Shown: positions 46,779 to 57,483 of the stretch, one piece after another
How the letters are laid out: every line of letters starts with the position of its first letter
Position numbering within the stretch: position 1 is the first letter of the stretch
Assembly: GCA_038501195.1 (NCBI GenBank)
Contig: JBBPUQ010000001.1
Coordinates: 5,456,001 to 5,520,000, forward strand
DNA from: Nemania diffusa
Taxonomy: Eukaryota > Ascomycota > Sordariomycetes > Xylariales > Xylariaceae
Direction: 5' to 3'
DNA length: 64,000 nucleotides
Notes under the pieces: generated by a model
Seen by the model: the letters and a program-made list of their open reading frames with translations, nothing else
Databases searched by the model: none
Told to the model about the DNA's origin: nothing
Position numbers and translations under genes: made by a program

Positions 46779-47698
46779 ATGCGTTCCAACTTACTTCCCT
46801 TTCTGCCGGTGGCGGCCGCTTCAGTTGTTCCTCGTCAATACTTCTCATTCGGAAACTACTTTTCCACCGGTCCTACCGCAACTGGCACATTCATCATTGA
46901 GGCAACCACCACACTTGTCCTACCGGCCCTTAACAATCCCCATAATGGGAATCTTGGTCTATGGCCCGGTATGGGCATGGACGATGGTGATCTCGTCCAA
47001 GGCCTTGCCATTTCCACAGTTGGGATTGGGTAGGTTTCATTATATGGTCAACCGTAAGGATTTAGAGGTTGACGTGTCTAATATACAGATCCCCATGCAA
47101 CTTGGTTTCGAGCGAGGTCAAATGGTGCGTTACTGCAAGCACGCTAGAAAGTACAGTCATCCCTATAGTCATTCTTCATATTTTGCACACACTCACCTAT
47201 CCCTAGATAACCAAGAAGATGGCGCCGTGTACAAGGCAAACCCAGGAGACAAAGTGACATATCTTTGTAAGTCGGAGACCGAAATCATAGAATACTTTGT
47301 TCTAGAACTAACATCTACGGAGACAAACACAACGCATCGACTGGAAACACTGACCAGACTGTGTCCGTGAACGGCGTGGTGGTTTCAACCCTATCAACCT
47401 GTAAGAACTCTCTATGATAGTGGCACGAAGCCGTTTTTTGTGTATTTATGCTAATCGTTGTGTAGCTAGCGGCCGAGGTGGTTTGGGCTGGGGCACCGCC
47501 ATGGAGTGTCAGCAGGCAAATTGCGGCACCGTTCCCACGCATCATTATGTTGACACCAAGATCGTAATGAGCGCCCCGAATCCCAACTACAAGGACACGC
47601 TGGGGCTTAATGGTGCTTCTGGTAGTCTCGTTACTGCCGATGGTGGAACGACCTGGACGGTTGCGGACATCACTATCAACCAGTACACTTATACTTAG
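46779..47698 (+). CDS. secreted ConA-like (lectin/glucanase-fold) protein, unknown function
   Basis: Predicted 227-residue secreted protein from five exons: 46779-47029, 47089-47150, 47207-47266, 47323-47400 and 47466-47698. All junctions are GT-AG; exons 2-4 are only 60-78 bases. The N-terminus MRSNLLPFLPVAAASVV looks like a signal peptide. Signatures of a fungal secreted beta-sandwich family occur in order: LWPGMGMDDGDLVQ, VKWCVTASTL, ANPGDKVTYLYK, TVSVNGVVVSTL, GWGTAMECQ, CGTVPTHHY and the end LVTADGGTTWTVADI. Several cysteines could pair. The family is commonly labelled concanavalin A-like, but no catalytic residues can be assigned. An upstream in-frame ATG at 46758 is less likely because it precedes the signal peptide by seven residues. 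The short exons hide this gene from simple frame searches. Confidence 0.8.
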
Positions 47699-47827
47699 CT
47701 TTCAAAGCTTGAATGGACTTGTGGCTATGATGTTCCAAGCTTAGAATATCCTCAGATGTATTTAAACTATCTCGGTTCAGCTGCTACCTAGCTGTCTTCA
47801 TGTATCCAGATCGAAATATACCACATT
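47699..47827. other. short convergent spacer
   Basis: 129 bases between the stops of the secreted-protein gene and HET gene 2. AT-rich; the two transcripts probably overlap at their 3' ends. Confidence 0.4.
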
Positions 47828-49894
47828 TCATGTCCACATTCTTTCTGCTTCACTCGTGATTTGAAACTTTTCCCGCCAGCCATTTGTTGTCCACTGTGGG
47901 AAGGATATTTTTTCGGCTGGTTGCCGAAGCTCCGGTCGATGATAGAATGGCAGTGGCTTTTCGGGGTCGAGTTTTATTGAGTTCATTTTTCTAAACTCTG
48001 ATTCTTGCCTCTCTGTTAATCTATTAAAAGAGACAGAGAATTTGACAAATAAACACACAACCCTATCCACGTAGTTTACTGGTGCAACTTTTAGACGAAG
48101 TGCCATACGAAGCACTCCAAACTGGACAGAACCGTAGTTTTTATCGGTCCTCCATGGTAATGCAAGGCTTACGTCTTGGCTATGATGGCCTTGTTGACGT
48201 AGAATATCCACATTCCCCGTGTTTAACATGGATATAAGGCAGCTCTTGGTCATACAACTCCTGACAAGAGTCGGATCTATTCGTAATAACTCCATGAATT
48301 CCAATTCAGCTAGTGCAGGATCGATATTTAGGATAGGTACAACAGTGACCCAATGCCTTGGGCCGGAACCTATCACCATCGCGAAGTGCTGCACGCGAGT
48401 TTTACATATACCCTTGTTAAAGGGCGGGGCACACAATTTTCCTAAGTTGACGCTGCATTTGAAGAAGAAGGCACCGTGAACTCCCTCTTGGCCGGTAGGA
48501 AACGAAATGGTTTGCTCGCTCGGCAAGAAAGTAGCAGGGGGAGGACAGTATGCGTCATCCAGTAAATACACACTTAGTAAGTCCAAAAAGTGATCATTTA
48601 TAGGGATAGTCCGAAAGCCAATTGGTGGAGATAGGCGCTCCATCTGTCGCTCCTTCACTATGATAGTTTTCGCTAGAGACTTCATTGAGTCTTGATGGTA
48701 GATTAAAGCTATATTGCCACACCGCGCGTGGTGTGTCGTATCGTACTGGATAAGGTGCAGGGCTATGTATGCTGTCTTTTGGGAGGCAACGGTAGCAGCC
48801 AAAACTCCGTATTTGAGGCCGTCTTTTTCAAGGATTGGTAGATCTATCCGTATTCCACTACCAGAAACCACGGGAGATATAGGGGCGAACGCGCCTTGTT
48901 CTTGGATAACTTCGCGAATTTGGAAAACGACATGTTTTGTTGAGAATCTCTCTGGCGAGTCTGCCAAGAGACCTAACCGTTGTTCTCTAGAAGAACAACG
49001 ACTGATAGTCGAACTTGATGCATGCATGGGGATGTCTTGAGTTTCAGGCAGTCCCCAGGCAAAGATCGTTTGGTCGTCCGAAGCCCGTAGGATTTCCTGC
49101 TGAAGCCGGAGAAACGCTTTGGTGCGCCCCTCTCCATATAGCAGGGGCATATTAACGTCAAAGATTCCCATAAGTGAGTATGCTCGATCCTCTGCTCGAG
49201 TTGTCTCACGACCTGATGCCCAGGCCATCCGTTGTGCGATACTGACTCGGCTGCAGTCGCCAGTTGAGAGCACATGCTCATCAATACCGGTGATGGCCCG
49301 GAGCGATTCTTGTCGGTCTAACCTCGAGCCCAAGAGGGTCCAATCATGCGAAAAGAATTGTAGAATCTTAGGCGCAATAAGCCTACGGCTGTTAGCGCGA
49401 TCCATAGCGGACTAGGTACTATGAATAATAGCGAGAGGTTGCGTACTCTTGCAGAGTCCAGCCTCTTCGAAACCAACGACTACTCGCGAACTCATGCTCG
49501 TCATGTACGTCGGCCAAGTACGCGTAACATACTGTTGCCTTTTGATACCATCGGAACATCGAGTTGATCGCCTCGGACAGTTCGGCCGTGCTAGTCTTGT
49601 CTATGCAACACCTGGCACACGCCATTTATGTTAATTTAACAACTCCTTTCCCAGAAGCACGAATACGATGACTTACGTGTCGATCCAGACCCATTCTAGC
49701 CCGTTTTCTCTCGCCACCTTACAACAGGCTTTGATCTTCTCGAACCCAGCTCGGGACTCGGCCACGGCAGGCGTTAACATGTGCTGAAGAGTGCATTCTT
49801 CTTGCGACCAAGTATGAGATAGAATGGCATACGGCTCTTCATAATCGCCCAGGAACTCATGGAGCGAGAGACTTAGCGTATTGAGGAGCCACAT
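47828..49894 (-). CDS. HET-domain protein 2 (HET-E N-terminal type)
   Basis: Protein of 645 residues from three exons: 49894-49677, 49611-49447 and 49382-47828. It is the HET-E/DIS1-like form: MWLLNT at the start, YAILSHTW (about residues 21-28), GLEWVWIDTCCIDKTSTAELSEAINSMF split by intron 1, then CYAYLADV, SRWFRRGWTLQE|LIAPK split by intron 2, and later SLMGIFDVNMPLLYGEG. Residues beyond about 220 form a typical beta-rich C-terminal region without a NACHT ATPase (no Walker A seen) or WD40 repeats, so it is a short HET protein rather than a full NLR. The second acceptor was chosen because it restores the invariant ...TLQELIAP; an upstream AG would insert two arginines. Role in non-self recognition is inferred from family. 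Confidence 0.9.
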
Positions 49895-50894
49895 TTTCTA
49901 GATTAAATATCAGTAAGGTTGCTTAATATCGCGTAGTGAATTATATTCTGTTGGTTCTTCATGGGATTTGTGGAGTTTTTCCGTGACGCTGTTCCTGTTT
50001 TGTGTGGTTGTGAAAGCTAACCAGAATGCTCTCTCTATATGCGCCATCAGAACATACTTTTTAAGAATGGGCAGTAAGCAGCCTTCTTTCGGTTGCTGAT
50101 CTAGCCGGTGTGGAAGTTTGCACGACAGAGGGCGCCAAAGTTAGCCCCCATTTAAGGTTACATGTTATGCTGTACTACGACTCAACCCAGACAGAGGCCG
50201 TTCGCATTTTTGGCCTGGTCCTGCAGATGACGCGTTTAGGTATTTGTATTTGTCTTCGAAAGAATTCGCTACCGCTGTCCCGCGGTAGCACTTATGCAGT
50301 CCGACGCGAGCGTCAATTACCCAATGAGAGAGACAGTCCATATACATACCTCGCTTCTTACCTGCACTGCAATGGCTTACCATCTAGGGGTTAAACCTAT
50401 CCATCTATCCGATAGTCGAGTGCTTCATGCCGCCGCCACGGGGAAGTGTATCTCTATTTTTGGCATACAGAAGTGTTTCACTGGCAAACAGTTTACAAAC
50501 GACTGCTACTATATATATAATCAAGCACTTCGTGATCTGTAATGATTTAAAGGCCTCAAATTTTCTGGTTCTATGTCTGTACTACCTCCTCGGCATTTCA
50601 ATAAAGTCGAGAACTACCAAGATAAAAAATTTAACGCAAAAGCCAACTAATTATGTGCAGCTGTAGCAAGCACGAATAGGGGCATTGATGCCGAATATTA
50701 TTCACTCGGTCATGTGTTCTATCCATCAATTCTAATAAGCGATCTCGGCACACCAGCCCCCGCAAGTGAAGCCCAGACATTGTCGAACCTGATAGACGCT
50801 CAAGTCCCGATACAGTTTAGATCTGTTGCTTTCATAACATAACCGCCTGCCCTACTCCATATCTTTAATTAATAGTGATTTCACGTTCGCCCGA
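49895..50894. other. intergenic, HET gene 2 promoter side
   Basis: 1 kb, AT-rich. Plus-strand frames at 50110-50394, 50294-50542 and 50427-50666 have unlike compositions and no domain. No gene supported. Confidence 0.45.
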
Positions 50895-51302
50895 CTACCT
50901 CGAAGCCCAGAGTTGACACCCCTTGCATGCATCGTTCATACACTGGAAGTAGAAACAGGTGAAGTGATTGATGGTGCCACACTTTTTGAGGCAGCTTTGA
51001 CACCGCTCCTTGTCGCACTCATTCTTCGGAACGTGGGAGCCTGCCGTTGCCTGTTGGGGGATGGTGATATCCGTTGTTTCAGAGAAAGAAGGATGTGTGG
51101 GCTTGATGACATCGGTGGTCTAGAACGTAATGTGTCAGTCGTTGGCGGGGTGGGTTGCAACTCGCCTGTTTTGAGAAGTTTACACGGGGTATAAATATGG
51201 TAGAATAGATTATGCACTTACACTGTCGTGTATGGTCGGCGAGGCGATAGTGCTGCTGAGCAGGGCGCCTATGACGACGATGCCATTTATTGTAATCTTC
51301 AT
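50895..51302 (-). CDS. small secreted cysteine-rich protein (effector-like)
   Basis: A two-exon gene too short and broken for frame lists: 51302-51222 and 51119-50895, joined in phase 0 across a 102-base GT-AG intron. It encodes 101 residues. The first 20 or so (MKITINGIVVIGALLSSTIA) form a good signal peptide ending near S-P. A Thr/Pro-rich middle follows. The last 42 residues hold eight cysteines spaced C-x4-C-x2-C-x3-C-x7-C-x4-C-x4-C-x2-C, an even number fit for four disulfides. No family is recognised. Such proteins are typical of fungal effectors or small antimicrobial-type secreted peptides, but nothing here shows which. The start has a purine at -3. The antisense frame on the plus strand is its shadow. 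Confidence 0.62.
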
Positions 51303-52147
51303 GATGTTGATCATTAATGAGTTATAAGTCTAGATTTAGTGTTTTGAGGTTTCAGATCTTGAGGAGCTTGGGGAGTATTTGTATAGTAAACACAACGTTG
51401 TGGTGTTGCAGTGTTCTCGCGCATCAAGTCTAGAAGAAAAAATTGGGAGTCTATTCCCTAATTTATAGAAGCCAAGATTAAGAAGGTCCATGCTATTAAA
51501 CAATAGCGGGAAGGTGTAACTTTCGCTAAGACTTAACATTAGAGATCCGTCTCGAACTCAAATAGAATCGGTCAGCGTTGGGTAGTAAAATAGGTTCTCA
51601 TCAGACACCTACTGCAGCGTAGTTGAATGTTAATTACTGCCCTTATAATTTTGAGTATCTGAATCTATTAAATTTAATGTAACTTGAAAACTTATTGTTC
51701 AGGCCTAATTGATAAAAGTATAAATTTGTTGAGTGATTTCTTGTGGAGTGAGAAGCATTCTGTGAGCAGGTGCTAGATTTAATAACTTAGTGACTCTTGA
51801 ATTATATCAACAAATCATAAAATACTCGACAACATTCAAAGCTATGTGTGGATTGGTTGGACAGCTCAAATCCCAGTCTGCCTAGAATGGAGGCTAAGCC
51901 AAGCGATAGAACTCCAGTGAGTCAACCGGCGTCTAGCTGCATGATTATAGCCAAGTACACAACACAAGATTAATAAGAGCAGTGCATCATTCTCGAAACC
52001 CGAATTCGAAGGAACGACAAAATAAAATTCTAATAAACTCTGAATTGGGAGGCGGGATCTTGTCCATCATTTGCAAGTAGGAGGACTTCTCGTAAAATCT
52101 ATAAACAAAGCACTTATAAGCGTCTAAACCGCACTAAAAAAACCACA
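51303..52147. other. intergenic upstream of NADAR gene
   Basis: 0.85 kb, clearly AT-rich, no gene. It separates the small secreted-protein gene from a GC-rich housekeeping-like gene. Confidence 0.45.
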
Positions 52148-52948
52148 ATGCCGCCCAAACGCGCCAAGCGCACCAGCAAGCCCTCCTCCTCCTCCTCATC
52201 CAAGAAATCCACCCCATCAACCTCACCAGCAGCAGCGCCCCCAGACCCCGCCACCGGCCCCATCTTCTTCTGGCGGCCGCAGGAGGCCGCGACGGGGTAC
52301 CTGTCGCAGTGGTACGCGCACCCCTTCCGCGACCGCGCGGACCCCTCTAAGGTCTACGCGACGGCCGAGCACTACATGATGCACCAGAAAGCCCTCCTCT
52401 TCGGCGACGCGGCCGCGGCCGCGTCAATCCTCGAGGCCGCGTCCCCGCGCGACGTCAAGGCGCTCGGCCGCGCCGTGCGCGGCTTCGAGCAGGCCGTCTG
52501 GGAGCGCGAGCGCGCGCGCATCGTCGCCGAGGGGAACTGGGCCAAGTTCAGCCTGCCTGTCGTTGTCGATGACGATGACGATGACGAAACTGCTGCTGGT
52601 GCTGCTGCTGGTGCTGCTGAGGCTGGTGGGAAGAAGGGGGGTGAGGGGGTTGAGGAGGTCAGGGCGTGGAAGTTGGGGAATGCCGACGACGCCCTGATGG
52701 TGCGCGCGAAGAGCTTCCGGGATGTCTTGCTCGCGACGGGGGACAGGGAGCTCGTTGAGGCGAGTCCGCGTGACAGGATCTGGGGCATCGGTTTCGGCGC
52801 TAAGGGCGCGGAGGCCAAGCGTGCCAAGTGGGGGATGAATCTCCTGGGTAAGTGTCTGATGGAGGTGCGCGAGCAGTTCCGGAAGGAAGCCGAAGCTGAA
52901 GTAGAAGATCAAGAGGCGGCGAAGGTTGAGGATGGCGAAGAAGCGTAG
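52148..52948 (+). CDS. NADAR/YbiA-like (DUF1768) domain protein
   Basis: Intronless protein of 266 residues. The N-terminal 35 residues are Lys/Ser/Pro-rich, and the NADAR fold fills about residues 36-250. Signatures are IFFWRPQEAATGYLSQWY (36-54 region), AEHYMMHQKALLFGD, GNWAKFS, LLATGDRELVEASPRDRIWGIG and NLLGKCLMEVREQF. Bacterial YbiA removes riboflavin-pathway side products, and other NADAR proteins act as ADP-ribosyl glycosidases or in NAD-derivative metabolism; the substrate here is unknown. The domain is interrupted by a low-complexity insert (DDDDDDE then Ala/Gly-rich, about residues 141-175) made of repeated GAT/GAC and GCT codons. The tail is Glu-rich. Third positions are very GC-rich, except in the insert and the 3' part. 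Confidence 0.9.
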   Translation: MPPKRAKRTSKPSSSSSSKKSTPSTSPAAAPPDPATGPIFFWRPQEAATGYLSQWYAHPFRDRADPSKVYATAEHYMMHQKALLFGDAAAAASILEAASPRDVKALGRAVRGFEQAVWERERARIVAEGNWAKFSLPVVVDDDDDDETAAGAAAGAAEAGGKKGGEGVEEVRAWKLGNADDALMVRAKSFRDVLLATGDRELVEASPRDRIWGIGFGAKGAEAKRAKWGMNLLGKCLMEVREQFRKEAEAEVEDQEAAKVEDGEEA

Positions 52949-53426
52949 CGTTGGATATGATACCCAGCGGGAATTCGGGCACATGGGCCTAGGAATAAGC
53001 TATACTTTTTGGCAGATTGATTGTAAGTCGACGTACTGAATTATCTTTGGATACAGTGCTTTAATTGCTGCGGCTGGGAAATGAATATCATGAATTACAT
53101 ATTAACGCTTAGGTTAACTTCATTAATACATTTCAATCGGAGGGCAGTGATGACGCTGCTCGCCCTGGGATATATGCCACATGATAAGTTCCATGACGAG
53201 ACCACCCTGCCTCTTCTTCCTTTTGTCTATTTTACAGTTCCATTGGGATATGATGCAAGTTGCCCATACAACGCCTATAATCCAATGCATGAGAGTGGTG
53301 TGTCGAGATCGCTCCCTCGGGATCTCTTTGACTCCCTCTTCCCGCTTTCTGTTGATGATACTGTACACTTATTAAATCATGTATCGTATAGCCACAAGAG
53401 GAGATCGTGTTTTTCTCGTAATCGTC
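52949..53426. other. convergent intergenic, NADAR gene and tim44
   Basis: 0.48 kb, no gene supported. The plus-strand frames across 53081-53690 are antisense to tim44 or non-coding. Confidence 0.45.
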
Positions 53427-55113
53427 TCATATGTAATCCCTGCCGCTCTTCTGCATCTCGATCAATCTCCATCCTCTAGTTTCGGGGTTGTTAACGTCTT
53501 CAGGAGTGCGGGTAATGCCGATCACGTAAGTGACAAGCTGGACGCGGTCCTCCATACCGGCCGCGAGCTCGCCTGTCTTAGCGTTGCGGTATACATGGAC
53601 TTCTTGAGTTCGGCAGGTAATGATGAATACGGGGATCTCGCCGGGTTCGAGCATGCGAGCCTTCAAGATATCTACATGTCTTATGTCTAGAATCCGGCCA
53701 TCTGACTTCATACCGGCTTGTAGATACTGCTTAGTCAGAGCTTCGTAGACGGAATATTGGGCAGCCGAGAGCCATAATTTGAGAGTTTCGGTATCGCCCT
53801 TGACGTACGCATCGAGGACTTCGGGCAAGATATAATCTCGCAGCTCTTGCTGGAACGGCTCCAGCTGGAAATTAGGGTCCATCTCTCGGACCTTCTTGAT
53901 TACCATGGCGGTCTCATTCTCGGCGAAGAACCCGGCAACCCGGTCCGTGATGCTTCGTGCTGTTGATATCAAAGGGTTTTCTGATTCTTGGTAAACACTC
54001 TTCATGCTGAAAACGCTCTGCACAAATTTGTTTTGATCACGGAAATCGCGCCATGCCTCCTTCCATGCGGCATCCTTGTGAAGAGTAACGTTGGTGCCAG
54101 CGCTAGAGAGAGTTAGGGATGGCACTGAAGGATGTCGAGTCAAATACGTACTTTGGATCCTCGGCTAATTCTTCCATGTTCCCGTGGATCGAGGCAGCCT
54201 TCTTCTGGCGTAGCTCGCGTGCTTTCCTTCGCTCTTCCTTCTCTACCCAGCCACCATACCGCGAGCTGCTGCCATCATCGATGACATCTTTAACGCTCTT
54301 GTAGGCGTCGGTATCACGAAGCGGCTTAGTCGCCTTGTCGAGGGCTTCTCCGGTGACGTTGGCGCCCTTGCGAACGCCCTTCATCACGTTCGTATCCCAG
54401 GTCCAGGCTGCACCCTTTCCTACGGCATCGGCAGAGGTCTTCAGGACCTTCCCAGCAGTGGATGAAACAGCACCGGTCGTGGACTCATAAGCCTGTCTGG
54501 CGCGCCGAACTGACTCGCTCTCGGTGAATTGGTGTGCCGAATCGGATAGCTGCTTCGTCGACTCGTTCCATTCTTTCGAGGCTTTGAATTCTGTCTGCAT
54601 GGTCTCCATGAATACCTGCCATGGTGTCTTGTCGCCATGAGGTGGGGGTGGCGGAAGATCCTCCTCTTTCTCGTTCTGTTTCTCGTCCTTATTCTCTTCC
54701 TTGTCCTTGTCCTTGCCTTCTGCCGAATCCTCGTCGTCTTTTTGTTGCTTCACCTGCTCCTCAGACTCGGGCTTGGCCTCTGCTGGTTTCTCTTCAGGCT
54801 TCGGCGACTTCTTGGGCTGCGCGGGGTTTTCCTGCAGCCATCGTGGTGTTTCGTGGAAAGGGCGTGACTGTATCGCGGCTACAGTCTCTGGGAGGAAGGG
54901 CGATCGGAGCGAGGTTAGGGAAGTGAGGGGAGTGGTAGAAAGTCGCGAGGGCGCACAGAGTGTGACATCTCTTTGCGCAGATCCGAGGGTGTTTAATGTT
55001 AACCTCCGGTAAGCTGGCGATCTACTGTATGAACGGACTACCAGTGAAGGTGTCTGTGCGATCGAAGCCGGAGCCGTGCTCCGAGTGATATGCCGTAGAG
55101 AGCTCATATTCAC
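53427..55113 (-). CDS. tim44: mitochondrial import inner membrane translocase subunit TIM44
   Basis: Peripheral inner-membrane protein that tethers matrix Hsp70 (Ssc1) to the TIM23 channel for presequence protein import. It has 545 residues in two exons, 55113-54152 and 54102-53427, with a 49-base intron. The first about 90 residues are Arg/Ser-rich, lacking acids, as expected for a mitochondrial presequence (SRPFHETPRWLQ near the processing region). A Lys/Glu/Asp-rich linker (about 95-150) with a PPPPPHGDK stretch follows. Then comes the Hsp70-binding coiled region with SARRA-like repeats. The C-terminal Tim44 lipid-binding domain (about 340-545) includes TNVTLHKDAAWKEAWRDF, VREMDPNFQLEPFQQELRDYILPEVLDAY and the end RGWRLIEMQKSGRDYI. 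Length and domain order are normal. Start may be the second Met (55107). Confidence 0.95.
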
Positions 55114-55755
55114 GCCAGGATGTTAGAAAGCCCGGCGGCGAGGGACTAAAAGAATCAAGCCCCTCAAAATGAGCTATTAGGGAATATAGAGGAAAAACCC
55201 AATATCAGCGCCGCGAGCCTCTGGCTTGTTTGATATAGGATACAATTTAATAGAGGTCGTGCGAGACCGGCAAATAGAAAAAAATGATCGGGGCATTGAA
55301 ATCGACCAAGCACCGACTCTTCGAGAATTTAGATGGATTTCTCTTGGCATAGAAAATTGAGCCCGGTCCACTTTATATGCGACTAAGCAGCAATCTGTGG
55401 CAAGACTGACTTAGAAGCACTATCCCATTGAATGCCCCTTCGGCATGCCAAGTGACTTAAAAGTGGAGTAGAGGGGTTTCTTGCACCCAATAAACCAATA
55501 ATATTCGTCTCGGAGAATACTTTTATTGATATAGAAATCCCATTACTAGCCACGGAGCCGAAACGGCACTTAATGAGATAACCGATCTTACCATAGCGTC
55601 ACTTGCTAGGTAGAATTAACGGCTTAACGGCAAATTCGCAGTAAAGATACCGCTCTCGATACGGAACGCTCCGTAAAAGTTAGTGGTAAGGTACCTTCGA
55701 CTCCAGCGTTCCGTTTTAGGAGCCGCTTAAAAGATTTGGAGGGTACATCGACGGT
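55114..55755. other. tim44 promoter region up to fold-back element
   Basis: 0.64 kb with no gene supported. The first part is the tim44 promoter; the rest is AT-rich flanking DNA of the fold-back element. Confidence 0.45.
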
Positions 55756-56504
55756 GGGCCATATGCACATTATCCGACAAACGATTTTCTTTTTTTACTT
55801 TTTCGTTTTTAGTTTTTTAAACAACATAAATTAACGCTTCTATATAATAAAACATTAATATTATTTATTATTTTTAATGTACAAGTATAATTTAAGCTGC
55901 TGCATTAAAAACATACTGATTTTAGCTTACCTAAGTACAGCCGTACGACCTGCACTTACAATCGCGCTTTAACTGTTGAGCAGCGGGATCGCGTACACAG
56001 GGCCACCTGCTTTTTTATAATTGACCTGACTGACCTGATTGACTTGATTGACTTGATGGACCTGATTGACCTGATTGACCTAACTAGACCTGACTAGACC
56101 TGACTAGACCTGACTGAACTGGTTGATCTAGGTTAACTAGGTCAGTTAGGTCCAGTCAAGTCAGTTAGGTTAGTTAGGTCCAGTTAGGTCAGTCAGGTCA
56201 ATTATAAAAAAGCAGGTAGCCCTGCGTACGCGATCCCGCTGCTCGGAAGTCAAAGCGCGACCGCAAGTCGCTCGTACAGCTACTATATACCTACCAGCAG
56301 CAGTTTATACTTTTATTTTAATTAAATCAACTATGTTTATTTATAATATTCAAACTAATAAATATATACTTTATTTATTAAAGTTTTATTTTATAAAAGC
56401 GTTAGTTTATGTTTTTTTTAAAAAAACTAAAAACTGGAATTGAAAAACAAAAAACAAAAAAGTAAAAAAAAAAAATCGTTTGTCGGATAATGTGCATATG
56501 GCCC
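55756..56504. mobile_element. fold-back / MITE-like element with long inverted arms
   Basis: About 750 bases that read as one large inverted repeat. The outer 31-35 bases are identical inverted copies (gggccatatgcacattat at 55756-55773 against its reverse complement ending at 56504). The arms continue for about 280 bases with scattered mismatches and small gaps; the inner part matches well again (gcagcgggatcgcgtac, and tttttataattgacctgact against agtcaggtcaattataaaaa). The core is short tandem repeats. No open frame or transposase motif exists, so it would be non-autonomous. A target-site duplication is not obvious on either side. Confidence 0.85.
56021..56202. repeat. tandem GACCTGA(C/T)T repeats, inverted halves
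   Basis: The core of the fold-back element. The left half repeats gacctgatt/agacctgact units of 9-10 bases at least twelve times. The right half carries the reverse-complement series (ctaggtcagttaggtccagt type). The two halves can pair with each other, making a hairpin of many registers. Confidence 0.85.
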
Positions 56505-57483
56505 TCCCTATACATCGCCTGTATCGCATACACCAACCGCGCCGCTGGACCTATTCTTGTCCTAAAATATCTGCTCTGCTCTCCTTATAGATATAGAATA
56601 GGCTCATTGCTTGGTCAGGTAGATAATCTACTATAAACGCTCTATAACCTTAATTATCAGTAAGGTTCTCTAGTTCTTATTGTTGGTCACGTGTGTTGCA
56701 ATTGCAATACAAGAAGTGTAATAGAAGGGTCTTGAGTTCATTCTTGTTGTTGATGTTGAAAATAGCAGGTAAGCTGCACATTCTACCCGAGATATTTGTA
56801 CATGCAAAACAGGTACGTACCTTTTCTAGTGAGCGCTATGATACAAGCCATGAAATATGGCTTGATTACCTGTTATACTGCAAATCGCGTCATTGTGACA
56901 TCGGTGTTAGAAATGAGGCTATTTTTTGGGCGGCTGTTAACCTAATGGCCCACCGCCGCCGGGGCATCTCGGCAGCAGCTGTACAGCCCGCTACCGCTGT
57001 TTCTGTCCAGCTGTCACTCAATTACCCTCACCACGTCACGTTAGCTGGGCCTGTGCTCTTCCTATCGAGCTAGCGGCTGGAACGTCTATGCTGGACACTA
57101 TTCACGATACCTAGGTACGCGAGGCAAAAGCCCGAACGATAGTAGTAACACATATACCTTCGGCAGCCTGGATATGAAAAAGTTGACATACGGCTTAGCG
57201 ACGTAGTGGCTAACAGGGACTAGTTATGCGCCAGCCTTTACCAACCTTTTTGACGGCTGTTTTCACACTACAAGCATAACACGAATTACAAGACTCCAAG
57301 ATTCACTTCATTATTGCTCAGAAATAGGAACAAAACGCCCCTTCCGCACGACAATATACCGATCGCGAGCCACTCCGAGATTTACTATTCGATAGTGCTT
57401 ACCAGCACCCTGGGGCGATTAAAAGTTAGCTAGATGCTCTTGTCTAATAGTGTGGGTTTGTTTTGGGGGAGGATGGTGTGTCC
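56505..57483. other. intergenic, fold-back element to NRPS 3' end
   Basis: About 1 kb. A 126-codon frame at 56693-57073 begins with a non-ATG codon and shows no domain, so it is not called. Otherwise AT-rich 3' flank of the NRPS. Confidence 0.45.

Noticed and set aside
50110..50666. Three overlapping plus-strand frames upstream of the small secreted-protein gene
   Set aside because: No domain, no consistent codon use, and mutually overlapping.
50913..51194. 93-codon plus-strand frame
   Set aside because: Antisense shadow of the spliced small cysteine-rich gene, which has a signal peptide and patterned cysteines on the other strand.
56693..57073. 126-codon plus-strand frame after the fold-back element
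   Set aside because: Begins with a non-ATG codon; lacks domain or splice evidence.
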